Assembly: GCF_004765815.2 (NCBI RefSeq)
Contig: NZ_SBIS02000007.1
Location: 372,001 to 436,000, forward strand
Length of the DNA: 64,000 nt
Source: Halorussus salinus
GTDB taxonomy: Archaea > Halobacteriota > Halobacteria > Halobacteriales > Haladaptataceae
Reading direction: 5' to 3'
Shown here piece after piece: positions 28,583-36,191 of this stretch. Position numbers and translations under genes: made by a program. Each line of letters starts with the position of its first letter. The stretch's first letter is position 1. The notes beneath the pieces were generated by a model. The model saw only the letters and a list, made by a program, of their open reading frames with translations. It was not told the origin of the DNA and made no database searches.

Positions 28583-29692
28583 TTAGGAGTCTCGTGTCGC
28601 TTCGCGGATAGCTTCGACGGTCGCTCGCGTCTTGAAGGTCGTGCCGCCGTAGTGGGTACGAGACGCCTCGTAGCCAGCGTCTCGGAGGTTCTCGAGGAAC
28701 TCGTCCATCCCCGAGGCCGCCCGGCCCCACTCCTTGCAGAGGCGGTGCTGGTCGTAGTGGGTCGGCAGGTGGAGTTCGCCTTCGAGGGTGTCGAGCAGTC
28801 GCTCGATTTTGCTCGCGGTGCCCATCTCGTCGTCTATCTCGTCGCGGACCGCCGCCACGAACTCGGCGTCGTGGGCCGGGCCGAGCCAGAGCGGTCCGGC
28901 GGTCAGCATCCGCTCGCTTTCGCACTCGGGGCAGGTGTCGAGAGGGTCGGCGATGAGGCCCTCGTCGTGTTCGCGATGGAGACAGTCCTCGCAGTGGTAG
29001 ACGTGGCCCAACTGGTCGATGGCGGCGTTGGCGTCGCTCGCGCTATGGTCGAGTTCGAGGTAAGTCCGGACGTAGTGGTTCGTCGCGTGGGTCAGAATCG
29101 GCGTCACGCCAGCGTCGTAGCGCGCCGCCGTGCGGGCCATCGCCGACAGCAGGACGCGGACGCCCATCTCGGCGTGGTAGTCGGTGTTGCGCGGCACCGC
29201 GCCGTACTTCCGAACGCCGCTGTGGAAGTGCGCGCCACAGAGGGGTGCGGTGTCGGTCGCGGTGACACAGACCAAATCGCGGGTGTTGGCGAATGCGGCG
29301 TCCGCGAACGGAATCGGCGTCCCGAAGGGGTCGATGTCCACCACGTCGAAGACCTCCTCGTGCATGAGGGCGTTGGCGTCGCGCTGGACGACCTCGCCGT
29401 CGAGGTCGTTGTGAGCGAGGTTCTCCCGGCAGAGTTCGACGGCCTGCTCGTCGATGTCCGCGAGCGTCGCGTTCCAGCCCTCGGCCGCGGCGCGGACTCC
29501 TCGGACGCCGCTGGCGGCCATCGCGTCGAGGTAGTACTCCGCGCGCGGCTCTCGGTCCCGGTAGGCCCGGAGCGTCGCCACGGTCAGGTCGCGGTTCAAC
29601 TCCTGTACCGGGTTGAAAAACACCTCGTCGCCGATGCCCTCCTCGGCCTGTTCGGGGACTTCGACCTCGACCCCGCCTTCGCTGACGCGCAT
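28583..29692 (-). CDS. trm1: tRNA (guanine-26 N2)-dimethyltransferase Trm1
   Basis: 369 residues. It contains the catalytic [11 protein letters not shown] motif and the upstream SAM-binding [14 protein letters not shown] segment, with a C-terminal zinc knuckle (CEDCLHRE, then CPEC). It makes N2,N2-dimethylguanosine at tRNA position 26 using SAM. It starts [15 protein letters not shown] at 29692. It leads a likely run of three genes on the minus strand. Confidence 0.95.
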   Translation of the reverse strand: MRVSEGGVEVEVPEQAEEGIGDEVFFNPVQELNRDLTVATLRAYRDREPRAEYYLDAMAASGVRGVRAAAEGWNATLADIDEQAVELCRENLAHNDLDGEVVQRDANALMHEEVFDVVDIDPFGTPIPFADAAFANTRDLVCVTATDTAPLCGAHFHSGVRKYGAVPRNTDYHAEMGVRVLLSAMARTAARYDAGVTPILTHATNHYVRTYLELDHSASDANAAIDQLGHVYHCEDCLHREHDEGLIADPLDTCPECESERMLTAGPLWLGPAHDAEFVAAVRDEIDDEMGTASKIERLLDTLEGELHLPTHYDQHRLCKEWGRAASGMDEFLENLRDAGYEASRTHYGGTTFKTRATVEAIREATRDS

Positions 29693-30094
29693 ACCCGTAG
29701 TCGTCGCTCACCGGCGAAAAGCGAACCGATGCGCGCCCGATTCGTAGCTCGGCCGTTTCCAGTTAGTGTGGTTCGACCGTTTCCGGTCGTGGGTGGCTCA
29801 GCCGTTTCCGGTTAGTCGGACTGGGAGTCACGAGGTGGGCAGTGCCACCGCGGCGGGGCGGCACCGCAGCGCGACAGTGCTGACCGACTCGCCAGCTATC
29901 TGCTCGCAACTCCGCGAAGCGTCCGGGCAGGACTGGTTCCGTCTTCCGATATAAACGTCAGGTCGGGGTTACAGGTCGTGCGAACGCCGGACACCGGAAC
30001 CTGTTTAGGTCCACCGTCCGAACGCGTCTGTCGTGTTCCCGGCCGACGCTACAGTGCCCGACAGTCTCCAGCGCGCGCTCCGGAGGAGGTCCCC
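29693..30094. other. Intergenic region with three 25-bp repeats
   Basis: No believable gene. Between about 29746 and 29820 three imperfect units of 24-25 bp share the core CCGTTTCC (29753, 29777, 29802). The right part leads to the SWIM protein and ends in a strong Shine-Dalgarno sequence, GGAGGAGGT at 30082-30090. Confidence 0.55.
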
Positions 30095-30442
30095 GTGAAC
30101 GCTGTCGAGGAGTGGCAGGCCGACCTCGACGCGGCGGGCGAACTCACCCCGACGGTCACGAACGCCATCCTGTCGGTCCACGACGACCGCGGCGCGCAGG
30201 CAATCGAGGCCGTCTCGGAGGGGCGAGTCAAGGAGTATCGGGACTTCACGGTCGTCGTGGGCCACGACGACGAGTACGTCGTGGAGGGACGGGGCTGTGG
30301 CTGTCGGGACAGCGAGTACAACTTGGACCCCGAGGACCCGACCGACCTCTGTTGGCACGTCATCGCCGTCGCCATCGCGCGCCGGGTGGGCGCGGTGGAC
30401 GACCACGACATGTGGTACTCGGACGTACGCGACTTTCTGTGA
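30095..30442 (+). CDS. Small SWIM zinc-finger protein
   Basis: 115 residues. The SWIM signature C-x-C-x(n)-C-x-H appears as GCGC near residue 69 and LCWH about 16 residues later, inside the usual strand-helix context (YVVEGRGCGC, CWHVIAVAIA). SWIM domains bind DNA or proteins; function is not known for these short haloarchaeal forms. The GTG at 30095 is fixed by GGAGGAGGT ending 4 nt upstream, unlike the leaderless genes nearby. Confidence 0.8.
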   Translation: MNAVEEWQADLDAAGELTPTVTNAILSVHDDRGAQAIEAVSEGRVKEYRDFTVVVGHDDEYVVEGRGCGCRDSEYNLDPEDPTDLCWHVIAVAIARRVGAVDDHDMWYSDVRDFL

Positions 30443-30546
30443 GAGGGATGCCATCGACCGAGCGGTCGTGCGTGAGAAGCGAGTCCGGAACGGGGCCGGA
30501 CCTCGGATTTCGTTTCGAGAGTCGATTCAGGACCGAAGCGGAGTCC

Positions 30547-30930
30547 CTACCTCGCGTCGGCGCGGAGGTCGGACAGCCGGTTCAGCGACGGCTTGAACCG
30601 CCACTCACAGCAACAACAACCCGTAAACGCGGTCGTCTCCAGCGATTCGGTAGGCTTCGGTTCCGCGTCGGTTCGGAGACTCGACAGTCGGTCCAGCGAC
30701 GGCTTGAACCGCCACTCACAACAGCAACATCCCGCGAGCGGGGCGGCTTCTAGCGAGTTCGTCGGCGTCGCGGTCGGTTCCGAGAGCGTGGTGGGGGCGT
30801 CGGTCGCCGAGACGGCGTCGCCGAGAACTGCGGTGTTCTGAGTCGAGTCCTGTGTAGCGGCCGCACCGCCAGTGAACGCGATTCCGAGTACGACGAGTCC
30901 GAGCAAGAGTCCAAGTGTGTTCGTGTTCAT
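30547..30930 (-). CDS. Small secreted peptide with duplicated CCCC motif
   Basis: 127 residues. A Sec signal peptide (about 1-25, ending AAA) is followed by a Ser/Thr-rich linker and then two copies of a 37-residue unit containing GCCCCEWRFKPSL. The only cysteines are the two runs of four. The runs use different Cys codons in the two copies, while the EWRFKPSL part is nearly identical at DNA level. The leader resembles that of the PIT-repeat gene upstream on the same strand. No family recognised; metal binding, thiol crosslinking or a bioactive peptide are possible. Confidence 0.7.
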   Translation of the reverse strand: MNTNTLGLLLGLVVLGIAFTGGAAATQDSTQNTAVLGDAVSATDAPTTLSEPTATPTNSLEAAPLAGCCCCEWRFKPSLDRLSSLRTDAEPKPTESLETTAFTGCCCCEWRFKPSLNRLSDLRADAR

Positions 30931-30940
30931 GATTGGTCTT

Positions 30941-30955
30941 GTGGAACGGTACCAC
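30941..30955 (-). promoter_or_regulatory. 5'-UTR hairpin of the CCCC-peptide gene
   Basis: On the coding strand GTGG-TACCGTT-CCAC followed by AAGA, 10 nt before the ATG at 30930. The same arrangement is found before the PIT-repeat gene, which supports a conserved leader element. Confidence 0.45.
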
Positions 30956-31132
30956 ATAACTCCCAACCGAATCCCCCTACTAAATATTTTTGATATTATA
31001 TCTAAATTAGTTCTATAAATAATGAAATTTGTGTATGAGTCGGTAGACGCGAGCGTCGAGGCACGGTCGGTACTCGCAGTCCGAGCGGCGACTGGTCGCG
31101 CAACCTCTCGAAAAATCGACTTCGGCCGAAAG

Positions 31133-31465
31133 TTACCGCGTAATCGGGGCGCTCGCGGTGGTGGGCGACTCCGTAATCGGCCCGGTGATCGGCGACTGGG
31201 TTATCGGCTGAGTCGCCGTAATCGGGGCGTCGGCCGTGATGGGCGACTCTGTGATGGGACCCGTGATCGGCGACTGAGTTATCGGTACGTCCTGCGTAAT
31301 CGGCGCGTCCGCTGTAATCGGCGATTGGGTAATCGGCGACTGAGTTATCGGCTGAGTCGCCGTAATCGGCCCATCGGCCGTAATCGGCGCGGCGGCCGCA
31401 CTACCGGTGAGCGCGATTCCGAGCATGGTGAATCCGACGAGGATTCCGAGTGTGCGTGTATTCAT
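31133..31465 (-). CDS. Small secreted PIT-repeat protein
   Basis: 110 residues. The signal peptide (about 1-25) matches the CCCC-peptide's leader at 17 of 25 positions. The mature ~85 residues are almost wholly 4-6-residue units starting with Pro-Ile-Thr: 15 PIT and one PTT (PITAD, PITATQ, PITQS, PITES and so on). It has no Cys or aromatic residues after the leader. Codons vary between units (ATT/ATC), so it is not just fresh slippage. It could form a regular extended or beta-solenoid-like structure. Function unknown. Confidence 0.65.
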   Translation of the reverse strand: MNTRTLGILVGFTMLGIALTGSAAAAPITADGPITATQPITQSPITQSPITADAPITQDVPITQSPITGPITESPITADAPITATQPITQSPITGPITESPTTASAPITR

Positions 31466-31473
31466 AGTAATCT

Positions 31474-31488
31474 TGGCGCAGTGCCAAC
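31474..31488 (-). promoter_or_regulatory. 5'-UTR hairpin of the PIT-repeat gene
   Basis: On the coding strand TTGGC-ACTGC-GCCAA then AGA, 8 nt before the ATG at 31465. It aligns with the hairpin before the CCCC-peptide gene over both stem and spacing. Confidence 0.45.
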
Positions 31489-31887
31489 TTCTATTAAACT
31501 CTTCACGCCCTAAAACTTTTTCTCTATATTGCGTGGGGACATAAGAAATTCATTCTGTTCGGGCGATTTTACAAAATCTGGTAATTACTCTATATTGATA
31601 CGGGGGAATACCGCTAGCAGGTGGTCGGCGAAATACCTCTCGTCGAATCGACGGAACAGTTCCGGAGAGTGGAAGTCCGACCGCTCGTCGGCGTCGAGTG
31701 AGCGAAGGCCGACGAAGACGAAACTCGAAAGACGGGACCCCGGTTTCCGAAATGCGGGTAGGGGTATCGAAAGCCAGAGTCGCGAACTCTCACGGGTATC
31801 TTCCGTGTATGCCAAGAGATACCACATCATAAAAGGGGCCCTTCTCGCTTAATATTTCCTTTTAAAGCTAGAAATCGCCGGGGTCGG
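31489..31887. other. Low-GC spacer before hisH
   Basis: About 400 bp of lower GC content than the flanks, with AT-rich ends (31500-31520 and 31840-31870). One possible short gene lies inside it (31585-31830, listed separately). It should hold the promoter of the PIT-repeat gene at its left side. No RNA gene recognised. Confidence 0.45.
31585..31830 (-). CDS. Possible small hypothetical protein
   Basis: 81 codons starting MMWYLLAYTEDTRESS. Composition is aromatic-rich and not strongly acidic, which is unusual here, and no motif or signal peptide is seen. It may be a decayed fragment or chance reading frame in a lower-GC spacer. Confidence 0.22.
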   Translation of the reverse strand: MMWYLLAYTEDTRESSRLWLSIPLPAFRKPGSRLSSFVFVGLRSLDADERSDFHSPELFRRFDERYFADHLLAVFPRINIE

Positions 31888-32643
31888 TCACGCCGTGCAG
31901 ATATCTACGAAGTTCCGGAGGAGTCGGAGGCCGGTCTCGCCGCTCTTCTCGGGGTGGAACTGCGTTCCGAAGACGGTTCCCTCGTCGTTGGCGACGACCG
32001 CCGGGAACGCCGTTCCGTAGTCGCTCGTGGCGACGACGGCCTCCGGGTCGTCGGGGACCGCGTAGTAGGAGTGGACGAAGTAGGCGTACTCGCCATCGAC
32101 GCCGTCCACGAGAGGGTGGTCGCGCTTCACGTCGAGTTCGTTCCACCCCATGTGCGGGACTTTCTGGCCGTCCGCGAATCGGACGTTAGTTCCCGGAATC
32201 AGGTCGAGTCCGCGCACGTCGCCCGCGTGCCCACCGGCACGTTCGCCTGCGTGTCCGCCAGCACCGTCACTCGCGCTCTCGCTCGCGTCGGCGTCACTCG
32301 CGTGCCCGTCCGAGGAGTCCGCCGTGCGCTCGGCCTCCTCGCTGGTCGTCAGAAGCATCTGCATCCCGAGACAGATGCCGAAGACGGGCGTCCCACGGTC
32401 GGCGGCGTCGAGGAGCGCCGCCCGGTAGGGACCCGCGTTCTCGACGCCCTCGCGGAACGCGCCGACGCCCGGCAGGACGACCCCGTCGGCCGACGCGAAC
32501 GTCTCGGGGTCGTCGCTGACCGTGACGGTCGCACCCGCCCGTTCCAACCCTCGCGTGACGCTCCGGAGGTTTCCCAGTCCGTAATCGACCACGACGACCG
32601 ACGCTCCGGTCTCCTCGGGGTCGCGCGCTTCGGTGGCGTTCAT
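31888..32643 (-). CDS. hisH: Imidazole glycerol phosphate synthase, glutaminase subunit HisH
   Basis: 251 residues. Class I glutamine amidotransferase that supplies ammonia to HisF in histidine synthesis. The catalytic Cys is in GICLGMQML and the His/Glu pair in FHPEKSGETG. A ~40-residue Ser/Asp/Gly/Ala-rich insertion follows the Cys motif, absent from the compact family core. The ATG at 32643 is chosen because the 38-residue upstream extension is not family-like. No other his gene is in the window. Confidence 0.93.
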   Translation of the reverse strand: MNATEARDPEETGASVVVVDYGLGNLRSVTRGLERAGATVTVSDDPETFASADGVVLPGVGAFREGVENAGPYRAALLDAADRGTPVFGICLGMQMLLTTSEEAERTADSSDGHASDADASESASDGAGGHAGERAGGHAGDVRGLDLIPGTNVRFADGQKVPHMGWNELDVKRDHPLVDGVDGEYAYFVHSYYAVPDDPEAVVATSDYGTAFPAVVANDEGTVFGTQFHPEKSGETGLRLLRNFVDICTA

Positions 32644-33075
32644 GCCCGAGAGTACCTGTGGCACGGCAAAGTCCCTTTCCTTCCCGGCGTCGAGTCGCCG
32701 AAAGACCTGACTGATTTCGAAAGTATTCGTGGACGCATTTCGGGAAGAAGGGTCCAACGAGTAGTTCGTTTACACTCGCCGCGTCCGCCGGGGGAGGGCC
32801 GCAGTCGGAGGCACGGGCATCGAGTCTTCGACACCGCGCGTGTGGCAGTCGCGCCAGTGGGCGGAGTCCGTTCGGTCCGGCTTCAGTCAGTATTCTAATA
32901 ATTTTTCTCCGGGGTCGCGCTCGACTGCGACCGGTGGTCGGCACCTTTTGCGTGTTAACTTTTCACGCGCTATTCGGCCGCGAAGACGAGTATTACGGTC
33001 TGAGTGCCGTGATATTATATAGGAAAAATAGGAAGACTTAACCGGCGCGTGTCTGACCGTTAAGATGATTCGGTC
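32644..33075. other. Intergenic region upstream of phnD
   Basis: About 430 bp between divergent hisH and phnD with no credible gene. It becomes AT-rich towards phnD; TATTATATA at about 33011-33019 is the likely TATA box and implies a ~30-nt leader. Confidence 0.45.
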
Positions 33076-34110
33076 ATGGCAAACCGGCGAAAATTCCTCA
33101 AAACGACTGGCGTAATCGGCACGGTCGGACTCGCAGGCTGCATGGGTGGCGGCAGTTCCGACGACGAGACGACCACGACCTCCTCGGACACCACGTCCGG
33201 GATGGACGACAGCGAAACGACTACCGAAGCGACGGAAGCGACCACGACGGAAGAGACGATGGACTTCCAGAACGGCGAGATCAACTTCAACGTCTCGCCG
33301 TCCGTCGCACAGGAGAAGCTTCAGGCGCAGTACCAGCCCATCAAGGAGTACTTGCAGAACGAATTCGACACGTCCGCCAGCCTCAAGCTGGCGAACAACT
33401 ACAGCGCCGTCATTCAGGCGCTCGGCGCTGGTACGTCCGACATGGCGGAGACCGGTCCGTTCGCTGCTGCACTGGGTTCCGAAGCTGGGAAGTCCGAAAT
33501 CGCCCTCCAGCGGAAGGGATACGGTAGCTGGGAGTACAAGAGCATCATCGTCGCGGCCGACGAGGTTGATGTCTCGAACTTCGACGAGATGAAGACGTAC
33601 GTCCAGAACAACGACACCACCATCGCGTTCGCCGACCGACTCTCGGCGAGTGGATGTCTATTCCCACTGTACGACCTCAAGCAGGCCGGTATCGGGGTCG
33701 GCAGCCTTCCCGAGGGCGGCGGCGGCGACGCGTCGTTCACACCGAACTTCTCCAGTCACACGGGCGCGTACGAGACGCTCAAGAACGGACAGGCCGACTT
33801 CGCTGGCTTCGGCGGCTTCGTCCCCGGTCTACAGGACGACTTCGACAAGCACGCGACCATAATCAACGAACACACGGGCCTGCCCCGCGCACCAATCGTG
33901 GTCAGCCCGCAGCTCACGGAAGAGGAGAAAGAAGCACTCACGCAGGCGTTCATCGACGCCCCGAACAAGATCTACCTCGGCAAGAACGGCGAGGAGGGCG
34001 GCGGCGACGACCTCTGGTTCAACGACGTTCGCAAAGTCGATGTCGAGAAGTACCAGCCCGTCATCGACGCCGCAAAAGATCTTGGCGTCGGCACGGACTA
34101 CTTCAAGTAA
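33076..34110 (+). CDS. phnD: Phosphonate/phosphite/phosphate ABC transporter binding lipoprotein (PhnD-like)
   Basis: 344 residues. A TAT lipoprotein signal (RRKFLKTTG, then LAGC at about residue 22) and a Thr/Asp-rich linker precede a periplasmic-binding-type domain (INFNVSPSVAQEKLQAQYQPI to the end), as in PhnD proteins. It would capture an oxyanion of phosphorus outside the membrane for the PhnE/PhnC pair encoded next. No C-P lyase genes are in the window, so the true ligand is open. Confidence 0.88.
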   Translation: MANRRKFLKTTGVIGTVGLAGCMGGGSSDDETTTTSSDTTSGMDDSETTTEATEATTTEETMDFQNGEINFNVSPSVAQEKLQAQYQPIKEYLQNEFDTSASLKLANNYSAVIQALGAGTSDMAETGPFAAALGSEAGKSEIALQRKGYGSWEYKSIIVAADEVDVSNFDEMKTYVQNNDTTIAFADRLSASGCLFPLYDLKQAGIGVGSLPEGGGGDASFTPNFSSHTGAYETLKNGQADFAGFGGFVPGLQDDFDKHATIINEHTGLPRAPIVVSPQLTEEEKEALTQAFIDAPNKIYLGKNGEEGGGDDLWFNDVRKVDVEKYQPVIDAAKDLGVGTDYFK

Positions 34111-34159
34111 CGCGGCAGAATAAGTAGATAAATAAACCGTTACAATTGTCTTTTTACCG

Positions 34160-34948
34160 ATGCCAGCAGTCTCACTCGAAAACGTAACCAAGATCTACGG
34201 GGGAGACACGGTCGCCCTAGACGACGTGAGCTTCGAGATTCCCGAGGGCGAGTTCGTGGTTCTCCTCGGGCCGTCCGGCGCGGGAAAATCGACCATGCTC
34301 CGCGTCCTCAACGGGTTGACACAGCCCACCGAAGGCGAGGTTATCATCAACGAGAGGCCCGTGCGCGGCGAGCGCAGCGAGGTCGGGATGGTCTTCCAGA
34401 TGCACTACCTCATCGAGAGCATGAGCGCGTTCAAGAACGCGCTCACCGGTGGCCTCTCTCGGTCGAACTTCGCCGAGAGCGCGCTCACCATGAACGACGA
34501 GGAGGACAAGCACGCGGCGCTGGACGCCCTCGATACGGTCGGTCTCTTGGACGAGGCGGGCCAGCGTGCCGGGTCGATGAGCGGCGGTCAGAAACAGCGC
34601 GTCGGCATCGCTCGCGCGCTCGTCCAGCAACCCGACCTGTTGCTGGCCGACGAACCGGTGTCGAGTCTCGACCCGAAGGCCGCCAAGGACGTGATGGGCT
34701 ACATGAAGGACGCCGCAAAAGAGCGCAACCTAACGACGATTGCGAGCCTCCATCAGGTGAACATCGCCCGCGAGTTCGGCGACCGGTTCCTCGGTGTCAG
34801 GGACGGCGAACTCATCTTCGACGGCGACCGCGAGGACCTCACGATGGACGTAGTGGACCAAATATACTACGGCGAAGACGCGGAAGGCAGAGAACAGGCG
34901 GAGAATCTCGCGACCACGACGCCCGAGCGAGGTGACGACGATGAGTAA
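34160..34948 (+). CDS. phnC: Phosphonate-type ABC transporter ATPase (PhnC-like)
   Basis: 262 residues with Walker A GPSGAGKST, the ABC signature MSGGQKQRVGIARAL and Walker B LLLADEPVSSLD, all intact. It powers import by the PhnD/PhnE system. It begins 50 nt after phnD and its 3' end overlaps phnE by 8 bp (ATGAGTAA), showing translational coupling. Confidence 0.92.
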   Translation: MPAVSLENVTKIYGGDTVALDDVSFEIPEGEFVVLLGPSGAGKSTMLRVLNGLTQPTEGEVIINERPVRGERSEVGMVFQMHYLIESMSAFKNALTGGLSRSNFAESALTMNDEEDKHAALDALDTVGLLDEAGQRAGSMSGGQKQRVGIARALVQQPDLLLADEPVSSLDPKAAKDVMGYMKDAAKERNLTTIASLHQVNIAREFGDRFLGVRDGELIFDGDREDLTMDVVDQIYYGEDAEGREQAENLATTTPERGDDDE

Positions 34949-35936
34949 CTCCCGAATCGACGAGACGCTGCGCGCGCTGGAGCGCCGTCGTCGGATTCGC
35001 CAACTGTTCGGCGTCGGACTCGTGGCGCTCGTCCTCGCGGCGACGTACTTCGGGCTGAACTTCATCGGCTTCGAGCCGAAGGAACTCTGGGCGCAGGTGC
35101 CCCAAGAGATAGAGTTCGTCAAGAGCTTCGTGCCGCCGAACTTCGTGGACTTCACCATCTACACCTCGCAAAACGAGATTACGGGTCTACAGGCGATTCC
35201 GGCGAGCTTCCGGAACTTCGGCCAGCCCATCATCGAGAGCCTGACCAGCGACAGCGCATCGCTGGTGCGACTCAGCATGGTGACCATCATCCTCGGGTTC
35301 ACCGGCACAGTCCTCGGATTCCCGCTCGCGCTGTTCTTCGGCGTGATGGGCTCCGAGCAGGTCACGCCGTTCCCGTTCAACTTCATCTTCCGCGGCGCGA
35401 TGAGCGCGATTCGGGCCATCCCGGCGCTGGTCTGGATTCTCATCTACGTGCCGCTGGCGGGCATCAACGAGGTCAGCGCGGTGCTGGCCATCGCCACCGA
35501 CACCATCGGGAACCTCGGCCGCCTGTTCACCGACGAACTCGAGGAGATCGAAGACGGTCCCATCGAGGCCATCCGCTCGACCGGTGCCTCCCGGCCGCAG
35601 GTCATCGGCTTCGGGATGCTGAGTCAGGTCTCGACCTCCTACGTCGCGTGGACGCTCTACATCCTCGAAATCAACACCCGCATCGCTATCAGCCTCGGTG
35701 TCGTCGGCGCGGGCGGTATCGGTCGGTACATCCGCCTGCGACAGGACCTGTTCAAGTACCAGAAGGCCGCGGCGGGCATCATCATGGTGTTCGTCATCGT
35801 CATCTCGGTCGAACTGCTCTCGTCGCGCATCCGCGCGCGACTCCGCCCGGACGAACACGAGAGCAAGTCGCTCTTGGACGCCATCAAGGACCTCACCGAC
35901 GGCAGTAAGTGGCTCGGTACCGGTAGCAACCGCTGA
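34941..35936 (+). CDS. phnE: Phosphonate-type ABC transporter permease (PhnE-like)
   Basis: 331 residues with about six TM helices and the cytoplasmic EAA-type loop (EEIEDGPIEAIRSTGASRPQVIGFGML, ~207-233). The ATG at 34941 overlaps the phnC stop; an in-frame GTG 9 nt earlier is possible. Third gene of the phnDCE operon, followed by a strong hairpin at 36056-36089. Confidence 0.92.
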   Translation: MSNSRIDETLRALERRRRIRQLFGVGLVALVLAATYFGLNFIGFEPKELWAQVPQEIEFVKSFVPPNFVDFTIYTSQNEITGLQAIPASFRNFGQPIIESLTSDSASLVRLSMVTIILGFTGTVLGFPLALFFGVMGSEQVTPFPFNFIFRGAMSAIRAIPALVWILIYVPLAGINEVSAVLAIATDTIGNLGRLFTDELEEIEDGPIEAIRSTGASRPQVIGFGMLSQVSTSYVAWTLYILEINTRIAISLGVVGAGGIGRYIRLRQDLFKYQKAAAGIIMVFVIVISVELLSSRIRARLRPDEHESKSLLDAIKDLTDGSKWLGTGSNR

Positions 35937-36055
35937 CCGGTCCGACCGTTCCGGGGTTTCTCGTCGGTCGAATACGAGTCGGTCGCTCTTCAGACAAAGC
36001 TTTGGAATCTTTTGGTATATATCTGTGATTGTTAGAGACAACTATAGTCAGGTTA

Positions 36056-36089
36056 CCGCCGCGAGTCGGCAAACACCGACTCGCGGCGG
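36056..36089. terminator. 14-bp perfect hairpin downstream of phnE
   Basis: CCGCCGCGAGTCGG, loop CAAACA, CCGACTCGCGGCGG: perfect 14-bp stem, 120 bp after the phnE stop and ~100 bp before the next gene. It is preceded by AT-rich DNA but no T-run follows, so it may be a terminator, an mRNA-stability element or a protein site. Confidence 0.45.
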
Positions 36090-36191
36090 CATCGAGACCG
36101 CATCGAAGCGAACCCGAACGGGCCGTCTCGGCCTTCCGTCGCCGAACAGGTCAGCCCCCAAACCTTTACCCGAAAGCGTCGAAGCAGGGGT

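Noticed and set aside
29978-30094. Upstream extension of the SWIM protein to 29978
   Set aside because: A strong Shine-Dalgarno sequence ends 4 nt before the GTG at 30095, and the extension is basic and not conserved-looking.
31529-31852. 107-codon plus-strand frame before hisH
   Set aside because: Ser/Arg-rich with no motif or start signal; composition unlike haloarchaeal proteins.
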